DNA from: Pseudomonas sp. CAN1
Lineage (GTDB): Bacteria > Pseudomonadota > Gammaproteobacteria > Pseudomonadales > Pseudomonadaceae
Reading direction: 5' to 3'
Length of the DNA stretch: 64,000 bases
Assembly (NCBI RefSeq): GCF_030462585.1
Contig: NZ_JASMRU010000001.1
Coordinates: 139,873-203,872 of the forward strand
Under the pieces are notes generated by a model that searched no databases, had not been told where the DNA came from, and worked only from the letters and a program-made list of their open reading frames with translations. Made by a program: the position numbers and the translations under genes. Shown one piece after another: positions 56,103-64,000 of the stretch. How positions within the stretch are numbered: position 1 is the first letter of the stretch; every line of letters starts with the position of its first letter.

Positions 56103-56129
56103 TCTGACTCGGCTCCCGAGGTGAAGTTC
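56103..56129 (-). promoter_or_regulatory. Sigma-22 (AlgU/RpoE) promoter of ErsA
   Basis: On the minus strand GAACTT (56129-56124), a 16-bp spacer, then TCAGA (56107-56103), matching the AlgU consensus GAACTT-N16/17-TCTGA with one change. A start near 56096 gives an RNA of the known ErsA size. Confidence 0.88.
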
Positions 56130-56228
56130 AGCGGGTCACAAAAGATTTTTTCAGGCGGCCCCGAAAGTGCCTGAACAATCGTGCCAGAAGGCCCGGCTGG
56201 CGGGCCTTGTGACCGTTCGTCAAGTCGA

Positions 56229-58982
56229 TCAGTGGGCCTCGTCCCAGTTGGCGCCCACCCCGGCTTCGACGACCAGCGGTACGTCCAGCTGCGCCGCCCC
56301 GCTCATCAGTGGCCGAATGGCCTCGCTGACCTGATCGACCAGGTCCTCGCGCACTTCCAGCACCAGTTCGTCGTGTACCTGGAGGATGACGCGGGCGTCG
56401 ATGCCGCTCTCCTGCAGCCAGTTATCCACAGCCACCATGGCGCGCTTCATAATGTCCGCGGCGGTGCCCTGCATCGGTGCGTTGATCGCCGTGCGCTCGG
56501 CGGCCTTGCGCATGGCGCCGTTCTTCGAAGCGATCTCCGGCAGGTACAGGCGACGCCCGAACAGGGTCTCGACGAAGCCCTGCTCGGCGGCCTGGGTGCG
56601 GGTGCGCTCCATGTACGCCAGCACGCCCGGATAGCGGGTGAAGTAGCGGTCGATGTAGGCCTGGGCCTCCTTGCGCTCGACGCCGATCTGCTTGGCCAGG
56701 CCGAAGGCGCTCATGCCGTAGATCAGGCCGAAGTTGATCGCCTTGGCGCTGCGGCGCTGATCGGACGTCACGTCATCCAGCGGCACGCCGAACACCTCGG
56801 CGGCGGTGGCACGGTGCACGTCGCGGTCGTGGCGGAAGGCATCCAGCAGACCTTCGTCCTTGGCCAGGTGGGCCATGATGCGCAGTTCGATCTGCGAGTA
56901 GTCCGCCGCCAGCAGCTGGTAGCCCTTGGGTGCGACGAAGGCCTGGCGGATGCGCCGGCCCTCGGCAGTGCGGATCGGGATGTTCTGCAGGTTCGGGTCG
57001 CTGGAGGACAGCCGGCCGGTCGCCGCCACCGCCTGGTGGTAGCTGGTGTGGATGCGCCCGGTTCGCGGGTTGATCTGCTCCGGCAGCTTGTCGGTGTAGG
57101 TGCTCTTGAGCTTGCTCATGGAGCGGTACTGCATGATCACCTTCGGCAGCTCGTAATCCTGCTCGGCCAGCTCGGCGAGGACGGCCTCGGCGGTGGACGG
57201 CTGGCCGGTGGCGGTCTTCGACAGCACCGGCAGGCCGAGCTTTTCATAAAGGATGGCGCCCAGCTGTTTGGGCGAGCCGAGGTTGAACTCCTCGCCCGCC
57301 AGGTCATAGGCCTGGCGCTGCAGCTCGACCATTTTCTCGCCCAGCTCGACGCTCTGCTTGCCCAGCAGATTGGCATCGACCAGCGCGCCGTTGCGCTCGA
57401 TGCGCGCCAGCACCGGCACCAGCGGCATCTCGATTTCGGTGAGGACCTTGGCCAGCGACGGGATCGCCTCCAGCTTCTGCCACAGGGTCTGGTGCAGACG
57501 CAGAGTCACGTCGGCGTCTTCGGCGGCGTAAGGGCCGGCTTGTTCCAGGGCGATCTGGTCGAAGGTCAGCTGCTTGGCGCCCTTGCCGGCAATGTCCTCG
57601 AAACGGATGGTGCTGTGGCCCAGGTACTTGAGCGCCAGGCTGTCCATGTCGTGGCGGGTCGCTGTGGAGTCCAGCACGTAGGATTCGAGCATGGTGTCGT
57701 AGGCGATGCCCTGCACGGCGATGGGCGTCGAGGCGTTGGCCAGGACGTTCATGTCGTACTTGGCGTGCTGGCCGACCTTGCGCTTCTTCGGGTCCTCCAG
57801 CAGCGGCTTGAGGGCCTTGAGCACGGCATCGAGGTCCAGCTGCGCGGGCACGCCCATATAACTGTGGGCCAGCGGCACATAGGCGGCTTCGCCTTCTTTT
57901 ACTGCGAAGGACACGCCCACTACCTGGGCCTGCTGCGGATCGAGACTGGTGGTCTCGGTGTCGAAGGCAATCAGGTCGGCAGCTTCCAGCTTCTTCAGCC
58001 AGGCGTCGAACTGCGCTTGTTCCAGGACGATGTCGTAGAGCTTCTCAGCCTCGGCGGCAGGCGGGGCCTCTTCCAGCGCCAGCTGCGGGCTGCCGTTCTT
58101 GGCCGCCTGGCGCTGCAGGTCATCCAGCCCGGTCTTGAATTCCAGGGTGCGATACAGCTCGGTCAGCGCCTCGCGGTCCGGCTCGCCGGGGTGCAGGGCG
58201 TCGATCTCGACGTTCAGTTCGACGTCGCACTTGATGGTGGCGAGCTGGTAGGACAGGTAGGCCATGTCCTTGTGCTCTTCGAGCTTGGCCGGCAGGCCCT
58301 TGGCGCCGCGGATCGGCAGCTCGGGCACCTTGTTCAGGCTGGCGTAGAGCACATCCAGGCCGCCACCGACGCCGGTGAGCAGGCCGAGGGCGGTCTTCTC
58401 GCCGACACCGGGCACGCCGGGAATGTTGTCGACCTTGTCGCCCATCAGCGCCAGGTAATCGATGATGAGTTCAGGACCGACGCCGAATTTCTCTTTCACG
58501 CCATCCACGTCGAGCACGCTACCGGTCATCGTGTTGACCAGCGTAATGTGCCCGTCGACCAGCTGTGCCATGTCCTTGTCGCCGGTGGAGATCACCACCG
58601 CCCGGCCCCCGGCCGCGCTCTGTCGGGCCAGGGTGCCGATCACGTCGTCCGCTTCCACGCCTTCCACGCACAGCAGTGGCAGGCCGAGGGCGCGCACCGT
58701 GGCGTGCAGCGGTTCCACCTGCACCCGCAGGTCGTCCGGCATCGAGGGGCGGTTGGCCTTGTACTCGGCGAACATCTCGTCGCGGAAGGTCCCGCCCTTG
58801 GCATCGAAGACCACTGCGAAGGGGCTGTCCGGGTACTGCTTGCGCAGGCTCTTGAGCATATTCAGCACGCCCTTCACCGCTCCCGTGGGCATGCCGGAGG
58901 AGGTCATCAGCGGCGGCAGGGCATGGAAGGCGCGATACAGGTAGGACGAGCCGTCCACGAGGACGAGGGGTGCTTGGCTCAT
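56229..58982 (-). CDS. polA: DNA polymerase I
   Basis: A 917-residue Pol I: N-terminal 5' nuclease ([33 protein letters not shown]), proofreading exonuclease (FDTETTSLD near 330) and polymerase domain ([34 protein letters not shown]). All catalytic acids are present. It fills gaps and removes RNA primers. Start [11 protein letters not shown] at 58982 rather than the upstream TTG/GTG codons. Convergent with engB-ErsA order conserved in Pseudomonas. Confidence 0.98.
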   Translation of the reverse strand: MSQAPLVLVDGSSYLYRAFHALPPLMTSSGMPTGAVKGVLNMLKSLRKQYPDSPFAVVFDAKGGTFRDEMFAEYKANRPSMPDDLRVQVEPLHATVRALGLPLLCVEGVEADDVIGTLARQSAAGGRAVVISTGDKDMAQLVDGHITLVNTMTGSVLDVDGVKEKFGVGPELIIDYLALMGDKVDNIPGVPGVGEKTALGLLTGVGGGLDVLYASLNKVPELPIRGAKGLPAKLEEHKDMAYLSYQLATIKCDVELNVEIDALHPGEPDREALTELYRTLEFKTGLDDLQRQAAKNGSPQLALEEAPPAAEAEKLYDIVLEQAQFDAWLKKLEAADLIAFDTETTSLDPQQAQVVGVSFAVKEGEAAYVPLAHSYMGVPAQLDLDAVLKALKPLLEDPKKRKVGQHAKYDMNVLANASTPIAVQGIAYDTMLESYVLDSTATRHDMDSLALKYLGHSTIRFEDIAGKGAKQLTFDQIALEQAGPYAAEDADVTLRLHQTLWQKLEAIPSLAKVLTEIEMPLVPVLARIERNGALVDANLLGKQSVELGEKMVELQRQAYDLAGEEFNLGSPKQLGAILYEKLGLPVLSKTATGQPSTAEAVLAELAEQDYELPKVIMQYRSMSKLKSTYTDKLPEQINPRTGRIHTSYHQAVAATGRLSSSDPNLQNIPIRTAEGRRIRQAFVAPKGYQLLAADYSQIELRIMAHLAKDEGLLDAFRHDRDVHRATAAEVFGVPLDDVTSDQRRSAKAINFGLIYGMSAFGLAKQIGVERKEAQAYIDRYFTRYPGVLAYMERTRTQAAEQGFVETLFGRRLYLPEIASKNGAMRKAAERTAINAPMQGTAADIMKRAMVAVDNWLQESGIDARVILQVHDELVLEVREDLVDQVSEAIRPLMSGAAQLDVPLVVEAGVGANWDEAH

Positions 58983-59056
58983 GAGGGGAATCAACCTTTT
59001 CAGAAGGGCTCGGGCTAAAATGTCCGTAGCCAATTCGACAAAGGGACAAGGTTATC

Positions 59057-59344
59057 ATGCGTACGTTGAACCGCCTGTTGCTCGCCGCTCTGCTGGGCTT
59101 TGGTGCGACCACCGTGTTGGCGGCGGACGATGCCCCGACGCCGGAACCGGATGTGACCATCCGCCAGGAAGGCGACAAGACCATCCAGGAATACCGCGTG
59201 AACGGCTTCCTCTACGCCATCAAGGTCGTGCCCAAGCACGGCAAGCCGTACTTCCTGGTGCGCCAGGACGGCAGCGACGGCAACTTCATCCGCTCGGACC
59301 AGCCCGACAAGCTGATTCCGCAGTGGCAGATCTTCAGCTGGTAA
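59057..59344 (+). CDS. DUF2782 periplasmic protein (PA5494-like)
   Basis: A 95-residue protein with signal peptide MRTLNRLLLAALLGFGATTVLA, then the DUF2782 core (VTIRQEGDKTIQEYRVNGFL, YAIKVVPKHGKPYFLV). It is conserved between polA and thrB in pseudomonads. Function unknown. thrB starts 34 bp downstream and is probably cotranscribed. Confidence 0.9.
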   Translation: MRTLNRLLLAALLGFGATTVLAADDAPTPEPDVTIRQEGDKTIQEYRVNGFLYAIKVVPKHGKPYFLVRQDGSDGNFIRSDQPDKLIPQWQIFSW

Positions 59345-59378
59345 ACCCTCCCCGCCACGACGCTCCAGAGGATTGAGC

Positions 59379-60329
59379 ATGTCGGTATTCACACCTCTGG
59401 AACGTCCGGTCCTGGAAGACTTCCTCGCCCCCTACGGCCTCGGCCGCCTGCGGGATTTTCGCGGTATCGCCGAAGGCTCGGAGAACAGCAACTTCTTCGT
59501 CAGCCTGGAGCGGGGCGAATTCGTCCTGACCCTGGTCGAGCGCGGCCCGGTGCAGGAGATGCCGTTCTTCATCGAACTGCTCGACGTGCTGCACGAAGCC
59601 GACCTGCCGGTGCCCTACGCCCTGCGCACCAGGGACGGCGAGGCGCTGCGCCAGCTCGAAGGCAAGCCGGCGCTGCTGCAACCGCGTCTGGCCGGCCGTC
59701 ATGAGCGCTCGCCGAACAACCATCACTGCCAGGAAGTCGGCAACCTGCTGGCACGCCTGCACCTGGCGACCCGCGAGCGGATCATCGAGCGCCCCAGCGA
59801 CCGTGGCCTGGGCTGGATGCTGCAGGAGGGCGAGAAGATGCAGTCGCACCTCTCGGGCGGCGCCGCGCCTCTGCTGGGCAACGCACTGAAAGAGATCTCC
59901 CGCCTGCTCGCGGATCAGCCGGCACTGCCACGCGCCAACCTGCACGCCGACCTGTTCCGCGACAACGTGCTGTTCGACGGCCCGCACCTGGCGGGAGTGA
60001 TCGACTTCTACAACGCCAGCTCCGGCTGGATGCTCTATGACCTGGCAATCACCGTGAACGACTGGTGCTCGACCGACGACGGCGCCCTCGACGCCCCGCG
60101 CGCCCGCGCCCTGCTGGCGGCCTATGCGGCCAAGCGGCCGTTCACCGCGCTGGAAGCCGAGCTCTGGCCGCAGATGCTGAGGGTGGCTTGCGTGCGCTTC
60201 TGGCTGTCACGACTGATCGCCGCCGAAGCGTTTGCCGGGCAGGACGTGCTGATCCACGACCCGAGCGAGTTCGAGCGCCGGCTGGCGCAGCGGCAGACGG
60301 TGGGGATTCATTTGCCGTTTGCGTTGTAA
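59379..60329 (+). CDS. thrB: Homoserine kinase, aminoglycoside-phosphotransferase type
   Basis: A 316-residue ThrB of the Pseudomonas/alpha-proteobacterial type, which has a protein-kinase-like fold. Motifs: AEGSENSNFFV (nucleotide loop), NLHADLFRDNVLFDG (catalytic loop) and GVIDFYNAS (Mg-binding DFG-like). It phosphorylates homoserine in threonine synthesis. ATG at 59379 with AGAGGA upstream; an in-frame TTG two codons earlier is less likely. Confidence 0.96.
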   Translation: MSVFTPLERPVLEDFLAPYGLGRLRDFRGIAEGSENSNFFVSLERGEFVLTLVERGPVQEMPFFIELLDVLHEADLPVPYALRTRDGEALRQLEGKPALLQPRLAGRHERSPNNHHCQEVGNLLARLHLATRERIIERPSDRGLGWMLQEGEKMQSHLSGGAAPLLGNALKEISRLLADQPALPRANLHADLFRDNVLFDGPHLAGVIDFYNASSGWMLYDLAITVNDWCSTDDGALDAPRARALLAAYAAKRPFTALEAELWPQMLRVACVRFWLSRLIAAEAFAGQDVLIHDPSEFERRLAQRQTVGIHLPFAL

Positions 60330-60364
60330 GGACGCGCCTCGGCGTCGCATCAACCCGCCAGAGC

Positions 60365-60709
60365 TCAAGTCCTGGCGTCGGGGTAATCGAAACCGAAGTC
60401 ATCCAGCTCGGTCTTGGTCACGACGCTGCGCAGGTCGATGGGTTCGATCCTCACCAGGCCGATCCGCAGGCCGAATGGCTTGAAGACAGCCTCCAGGGTC
60501 GCCAGCGTCGGGTTGCCATCGCCGTGTTCAAGGTGGTTGAGCGCACGCATGGAGATCTTGCACATACGCGCAAAGGTCGCCTGCTTCAGCCCGGTAACCT
60601 CCAGGCGCAGCCGCTTCACCGCGCCACCCAGATCGAGGCTGCCATCGGCCACCGCCGCACCGATGGAGCGAATCAACTGGTCACGCTCCTCCAACGTCAG
60701 GTTCTTCAT
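60365..60709 (-). CDS. hipB: HipB-like HTH antitoxin
   Basis: A 114-residue protein with an N-terminal helical segment and a Cro/XRE HTH (GLKQATFARMCKISMRALNHLEHGDGNPT), followed by LATLEAVFKPFGLRIGL, a pattern seen in HipB-type antitoxins. The ATG at 60709 overlaps the hipA stop (ATGA). The order hipA then hipB is the reverse of E. coli hipBA. It probably neutralises HipA and binds the four palindromes upstream of hipA. Confidence 0.82.
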   Translation of the reverse strand: MKNLTLEERDQLIRSIGAAVADGSLDLGGAVKRLRLEVTGLKQATFARMCKISMRALNHLEHGDGNPTLATLEAVFKPFGLRIGLVRIEPIDLRSVVTKTELDDFGFDYPDART

Positions 60710-62028
60710 AGCAGGCCCCACTCTTTCAATCGCGCGTCGAGGTCGTTGAGCGGCAGGCTCTTCGAGCGGTGAACCTCGTCCGGCAGACCAGCCAGCAGGT
60801 CCGGCAGAGCTCGGAACCGCTCGGCAGCAAGGCGCAGCGCATCGAAGACTTCATCACCCGTGGCGCGGTCCGCATGGGTATGACAGGCAGCCCGCCAATC
60901 GGGGGCACCGCGCTCCTCATGCGCCCATTTGGTCACCCGGGTAACGCCCTCGGGATCGAGCACCATCGGCGCCAGGTCGTAGATGGGCGCCAGGCGAAGC
61001 TGCCCGCCATCACGCAGGATCGCCATGTTGCGACCGTGGTTGTCGGAGTTGCCGAGCACCCGATTCAGCAGATCGCGGGTGACATATTCGACGCGCAGGT
61101 CGAAGAGTTCCTCGGCCTGCCCTGCCTCACGCCAGAGCGCAAGCAGCCTGTGCAGGACATCCTCGTGGCGCATGAACGAGCCGGGCTCGGTATTGCCGCA
61201 GATCGAATAGATCGATTCGACGGCGTGCCGCTCGATGCCCTGCCCCGTGATTTGCCGGTCAAAGCGGGGCATCCACAGGCTGGGGTTGTGCTCGCCGTCA
61301 TCTTCGAGGGCCATGCCCTGCGTCGAGATCGTATTCATCCCCAGCGCGCTGACCGCCTGGTAGAAGTGGAACTCGCTGCGGAGGATGTCCTTGTCGCGCT
61401 GGGCGGCCCTGTTTCTGGCGAACTTCACGAACCAGTGCTGGCGCACCCGCGCATCCGGGAGGATGGCATCGGCGTACATCCGTCCATCGTCAGCCTCCAC
61501 CAGCAGCAGCTTGGGCGCCTCGCCGCCGGCACCGGTCGCACCTCCTATGGCCGCGCCCTGCTCGTAGGCATATTCGAGGAAGTCGCTGTTGCGCTGCACG
61601 ACTTCGCGCCGGTCGAAGCCCACCACCTTTCCGTCCTGCAGATAGGCGAGCGACTCCTTGATCCGCAGGTGGCCGACCGGCGACGGCGTGCAGCGCTGCA
61701 GAAGGTAAAGCTCCAGACTGACGTCATCCGGCTTGCCTGCGGCAAAGCGCTTCTTCAGCGAGCGGAAGGCCGCACCGGCAGGCATCACGTCATGGATGAA
61801 GGCGGGGTAGCCGCGGCTGTAACCGACATTCAAGCCCAGGCGCTGGCAGATGCTGACCGACTGCTCGTAAGGGGAATCCAGATCATCGATGTGGTTGACC
61901 ACATAGTCGGTCAGATAGCCCGAGGTGCAGCGGGTTTCGCCGGGATTCAGCGGGTCCTGGAAGGTCAGGGTGAAAGCATCCTGCCAGGAGCCGTTCACGT
62001 AGCACTGGAGGGTGAGTGTTTGCGGCAT
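60706..62028 (-). CDS. hipA: HipA-like serine/threonine kinase toxin
   Basis: A 440-residue HipA-family kinase. Gly-rich loop GGATGAGGEAPK (about 162-173), WFVKFARN with the ATP Lys (202), catalytic loop GNSDNHGRN (326-334; Asp329, Asn334) and Mg-binding YDLAP (350-354). All kinase residues are kept, so it should be active; HipA of E. coli inactivates GltX. Start at 62028 (MPQTLTLQCYVNGSW); an in-frame TTG at 62061 lies inside an operator. It interrupts the thrB-nrdJb neighbourhood of P. aeruginosa and may have been acquired. Confidence 0.85.
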   Translation of the reverse strand: MPQTLTLQCYVNGSWQDAFTLTFQDPLNPGETRCTSGYLTDYVVNHIDDLDSPYEQSVSICQRLGLNVGYSRGYPAFIHDVMPAGAAFRSLKKRFAAGKPDDVSLELYLLQRCTPSPVGHLRIKESLAYLQDGKVVGFDRREVVQRNSDFLEYAYEQGAAIGGATGAGGEAPKLLLVEADDGRMYADAILPDARVRQHWFVKFARNRAAQRDKDILRSEFHFYQAVSALGMNTISTQGMALEDDGEHNPSLWMPRFDRQITGQGIERHAVESIYSICGNTEPGSFMRHEDVLHRLLALWREAGQAEELFDLRVEYVTRDLLNRVLGNSDNHGRNMAILRDGGQLRLAPIYDLAPMVLDPEGVTRVTKWAHEERGAPDWRAACHTHADRATGDEVFDALRLAAERFRALPDLLAGLPDEVHRSKSLPLNDLDARLKEWGLL

Positions 62029-62045
62029 GGGCAAAGCGACCGGAT

Positions 62046-62061
62046 TTGCACTTTGATGCAA
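62046..62061. promoter_or_regulatory. hip operator palindrome 1
   Basis: TTGCA-CTTTGA-TGCAA, 18 bp upstream of the hipA ATG. First of four sites with identical arms. Confidence 0.85.
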
Positions 62062-62087
62062 TTGAGCCTAGTCGCTTGGAGCTATAG

Positions 62088-62103
62088 TTGCAATATAGTG
62101 CAA
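62088..62103. promoter_or_regulatory. hip operator palindrome 2
   Basis: TTGCA-ATATAG-TGCAA, starting exactly 42 bp after site 1. It overlaps TTGCAA / TATAG-type promoter elements read on the minus strand, so occupancy should block hipA transcription. Confidence 0.85.
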
Positions 62104-62121
62104 AAACCTTGAAACAGCAGG

Positions 62122-62153
62122 TCATTAATTTGCATTTAAGTGCAAATTAATGA
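62122..62153. promoter_or_regulatory. hip operator palindrome 3, extended
   Basis: Core TTGCA-TTTAAG-TGCAA at 62130-62145, 42 bp after site 2. The symmetry continues outward (CATTAATTTGCA and its complement) to 13-bp arms, making it the most symmetric site. Confidence 0.87.
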
Positions 62154-62171
62154 GGAGAAGGCAGGCAGTGA

Positions 62172-62187
62172 TTGCACTTTGGTGCAA
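62172..62187. promoter_or_regulatory. hip operator palindrome 4
   Basis: TTGCA-CTTTGG-TGCAA, 42 bp after site 3. No fifth site is present 42 bp further on at 62214. The remainder of the gap to 62370 holds GCGACGCATGCGTCGC (62342-62357) and other short palindromes, possibly the 3' end of the nrdJ transcript. Confidence 0.85.
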
Positions 62188-62370
62188 ATGGCACTGCCCT
62201 CTTCAATCCTGCACTCCAATCTCGCTGCGCGCTGGGTCTCGTATGCGGGAGTGAATATCTAACAAGGAGCCGGCATCCCTGCCGCGACTCCTCTGCTCAA
62301 GGTCAGCCCCGGCCTGGCCATCCATGGCCGGTCGTTCGCCGGGCGACGCATGCGTCGCAAAGATTCCGGC

Positions 62371-63057
62371 TCACCCACATTTCGAATGCCCGCAGTTCAG
62401 GCAGGTCGCGCAGCCGTCCATCTGCACCACCGCCATGGTGTTGCACTTGCCGCACAGCTGGGCGCCGGCGGGGAAGCCTTCGCCGGGTTCGGCCTTGTTG
62501 GTGCCCTGGGCGGCTTCGTAGGCGGCGCGTTTCTCGGCGAGGTAGAGGCGCTGTTCCTCGTCGAGTTGCGGGCCTTCCATCAGGCCGATGGCGACCATGT
62601 GGCGTTCGATCACCGCGCCGATTTCGGCGACGATCGACGGCATATAGATGCCGCCACGCTTCAGGTAGCCGCCACGCGGATCGAACACCGCCTTCATCTC
62701 TTCCACCAGGAAGGTGCAGTCGCCGCCCTTGCGGAACACCGCGGACATGATCCGGGTGAGCGCGACGATCCACTGGAAGTGGTCCATGTTCTTCGAATTG
62801 ATGAAGATCTCGAAGGGCCGGCGCTGCTCGTACGGGGTGTCCGGGTTGAGCACCACGTCGTTGATGGTCACGTACAGCGCATGCTCGAACAGCGGCGACT
62901 TGATCTTGTAGGTCGCGCCGACCAGCAGCTCCGGCCGCTGCAGGGTTTCATCCATCTTCACCACGGCAGCTTCCGCGGCGGCTTCCAGGCGGGCCTTTTC
63001 CGCGGCCACGTCCACCACCTGGAAACCTTTGATCTTCTGATTGATCTTGACGCTCAT
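62371..63057 (-). CDS. nrdJb: Ribonucleotide reductase class II, NrdJb subunit
   Basis: A 228-residue protein corresponding to the C-terminal part of class II (B12-dependent) reductase, split off as a separate gene in Pseudomonas. The C-terminal zinc ribbon-like cysteines (LCGKCNT, CATCLNCGHSKCG) are the redox tail that re-reduces the active site. It follows nrdJa by 17 bp. Reduces ribonucleotides under low oxygen with adenosylcobalamin. Confidence 0.95.
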   Translation of the reverse strand: MSVKINQKIKGFQVVDVAAEKARLEAAAEAAVVKMDETLQRPELLVGATYKIKSPLFEHALYVTINDVVLNPDTPYEQRRPFEIFINSKNMDHFQWIVALTRIMSAVFRKGGDCTFLVEEMKAVFDPRGGYLKRGGIYMPSIVAEIGAVIERHMVAIGLMEGPQLDEEQRLYLAEKRAAYEAAQGTNKAEPGEGFPAGAQLCGKCNTMAVVQMDGCATCLNCGHSKCG

Positions 63058-63074
63058 AGCTTTCTCCAGGGGTA

Positions 63075-64000
63075 TCAGTACTTGCCGTAATAGCCTTCTT
63101 TCAGGGCATCGAAGAGGTTGGCGGCGGTATGGATCTCGCCGTCGTACTCCACTTCCTCGTTGCCCTTGAGTTCCACCACGCTGCCGTCTTCCAGCTCGAA
63201 GCGGTACAGCGTCTTCTCCAGGTCAGACTCCTTCACCAGCACGCCCTGGAAGGCCGCCGGGTTGAAGCGGAAGGTGGTGCAACCCTTCAGGCCCTGGCGC
63301 CACGCATAGCGGTAGATGTCCTTGAAGTCCTCGAACGGGTAGTCGGTGGGGACGTTGGCGGTCTTGGAGATCGACGAGTCGATCCACTTCTGCGCAGCGG
63401 CCTGGATGTCCACGTGCTGCTGCGGGGTGATGTCGTCGGCGGTGATGAAGTAGTCCGGCAGGCGGTGCTTCTCCTCCTCGGCGCCGGGCACGGCGTGGTT
63501 GTCCACCTGGTCGCGGTAGGCCAGCAGCTCGTAGCTGAACACCGAGATCTTTTCCTTGGTCTTGCGTCCAGGGCGGATCAGGTTGCGCGAATAGTGGTGG
63601 GCGAAGCTCGGCTCGATGCCGTTGGAGGCATTGTTGGCCAGGCTCAGGCTGATGGTGCCGGTGGGCGCGATAGAGCTGTGGTGGGTGAAGCGCGCACCGT
63701 GCTCGGCCAGTTCCTCGATCAGCTGCGGCGCATGCTCGGCGACGCGCTGCATGTAGCGCGAATACTTGGCGTGCAGCACGCGGCCGGCCACCTTGTCGCC
63801 GACCTTGAGACCATCGGCCTTCATTTCCGGGCGCTTGCGCAGCATCTCGGCGGTGACTTCGTACTCCTTCACCAGGGCCGGTGCCGGACCTTTCTCGCGG
63901 GACAGCTCCAGCGCCACTTCCCAGCCCACCAGTGCCATCTCGCGCGCCACTTCCTCGGTGAACACGCAGGCTTCCGGGCTGCCGTAGCGCAGCTTGAGCA
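63075..64000 (-). CDS. nrdJa: Ribonucleotide reductase class II, NrdJa catalytic subunit (3' part)
   Basis: The frame is open to the right edge, so only the last 308 codons are seen. It contains LKLRYGSPEACVFTEE near the edge, SSIAPTGTISLSLANNASNGIEP (substrate-loop region), and the C-terminal GCTTFRFNPAA stretch of NrdJ. The start and B12-binding part lie outside the window. Forms a two-gene operon with nrdJb. Confidence 0.95.
   Translation of the reverse strand, partial: LKLRYGSPEACVFTEEVAREMALVGWEVALELSREKGPAPALVKEYEVTAEMLRKRPEMKADGLKVGDKVAGRVLHAKYSRYMQRVAEHAPQLIEELAEHGARFTHHSSIAPTGTISLSLANNASNGIEPSFAHHYSRNLIRPGRKTKEKISVFSYELLAYRDQVDNHAVPGAEEEKHRLPDYFITADDITPQQHVDIQAAAQKWIDSSISKTANVPTDYPFEDFKDIYRYAWRQGLKGCTTFRFNPAAFQGVLVKESDLEKTLYRFELEDGSVVELKGNEEVEYDGEIHTAANLFDALKEGYYGKY

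Noticed and set aside
56181..59018. A 945-codon plus-strand open frame opposite polA
   Set aside because: Same antisense effect; it has low-complexity His/Gly/Gln composition and overlaps the ErsA-polA interval.
62046..62187. The four palindromes as replication iterons or a CRISPR-like array
   Set aside because: They are inverted-repeat operators next to a toxin-antitoxin promoter, with no replication gene; spacers of 26 bp are too short and the repeats too small for CRISPR.

Overview
The window is chromosomal DNA of a Pseudomonas, most likely of the P. aeruginosa / P. nitroreducens / P. citronellolis side of the genus. Three things point there: high GC with long antisense open frames; blocks in the same gene order as P. 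aeruginosa PAO1 (dgcH-PA5488-dsbA-cc4-PA5491-engB-ErsA-polA-PA5494-thrB-nrdJb-nrdJa, and tonB1-CobW-DUF1826-zigA-dksA2-folE2 followed by Cfa-like, MFS, glmS and glmR genes); and many short palindromic intergenic repeats. The species assignment is inference.

Positions 1-17593 hold a flagellar cluster arranged like the lateral (Laf / Flag-2) flagella of Vibrio, Aeromonas and E. coli: fliMNPQR-flhB-flhA on the plus strand; a divergent LafK-like sigma-54 activator with fliEFGHIJ, then flgM-flgN, then fliD-fliS-fliT-fliK on the minus strand. fliL and fliO are absent from the export block and FliM lacks the CheY-binding peptide. Rod, hook, flagellin and stator genes are not in the window. A consensus sigma-54 promoter precedes fliD.

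Positions 17792-25805 hold a PilZ protein, a multi-PAS protein paired with a PAS/sigma-54 activator, a consensus sigma-54 promoter, and a dimethylamine-monooxygenase-type operon (dmmA-, dmmB-like, DUF3445 haem subunit) ending in an APC permease. Positions 26146-35477 hold an AEC transporter with a divergent LysR regulator, an SDR gene with a truncated duplicate of its 3' end trapped between repeats, adenine deaminase, two paralogous lipoproteins, a 2OG-Fe(II) oxygenase, an orphan BMP binding protein, a ChaA-type antiporter and a nucleoside deoxyribosyltransferase.

Positions 35623-42085 are metal-responsive: tonB1 with a Fur box, then zinc-starvation genes (two CobW GTPases, DUF1826, zinc-finger-poor DksA2, FolE2) with two near-identical Zur boxes. 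Positions 42094-50179 carry a GNAT, a Cfa-like methyltransferase, two MFS transporters and glmS-glmR. Between the second MFS gene and glmS is a 230-bp stretch of consecutive perfect hairpins that no annotated gene explains.

Positions 50427-64000 are conserved core genes, including the sRNA ErsA with a sigma-22 promoter. A hipA-hipB type toxin-antitoxin pair sits between thrB and nrdJb; its upstream region has four copies of TTGCA-N6-TGCAA spaced exactly 42 bp apart. This operator array is the most striking uncatalogued signal in the window.
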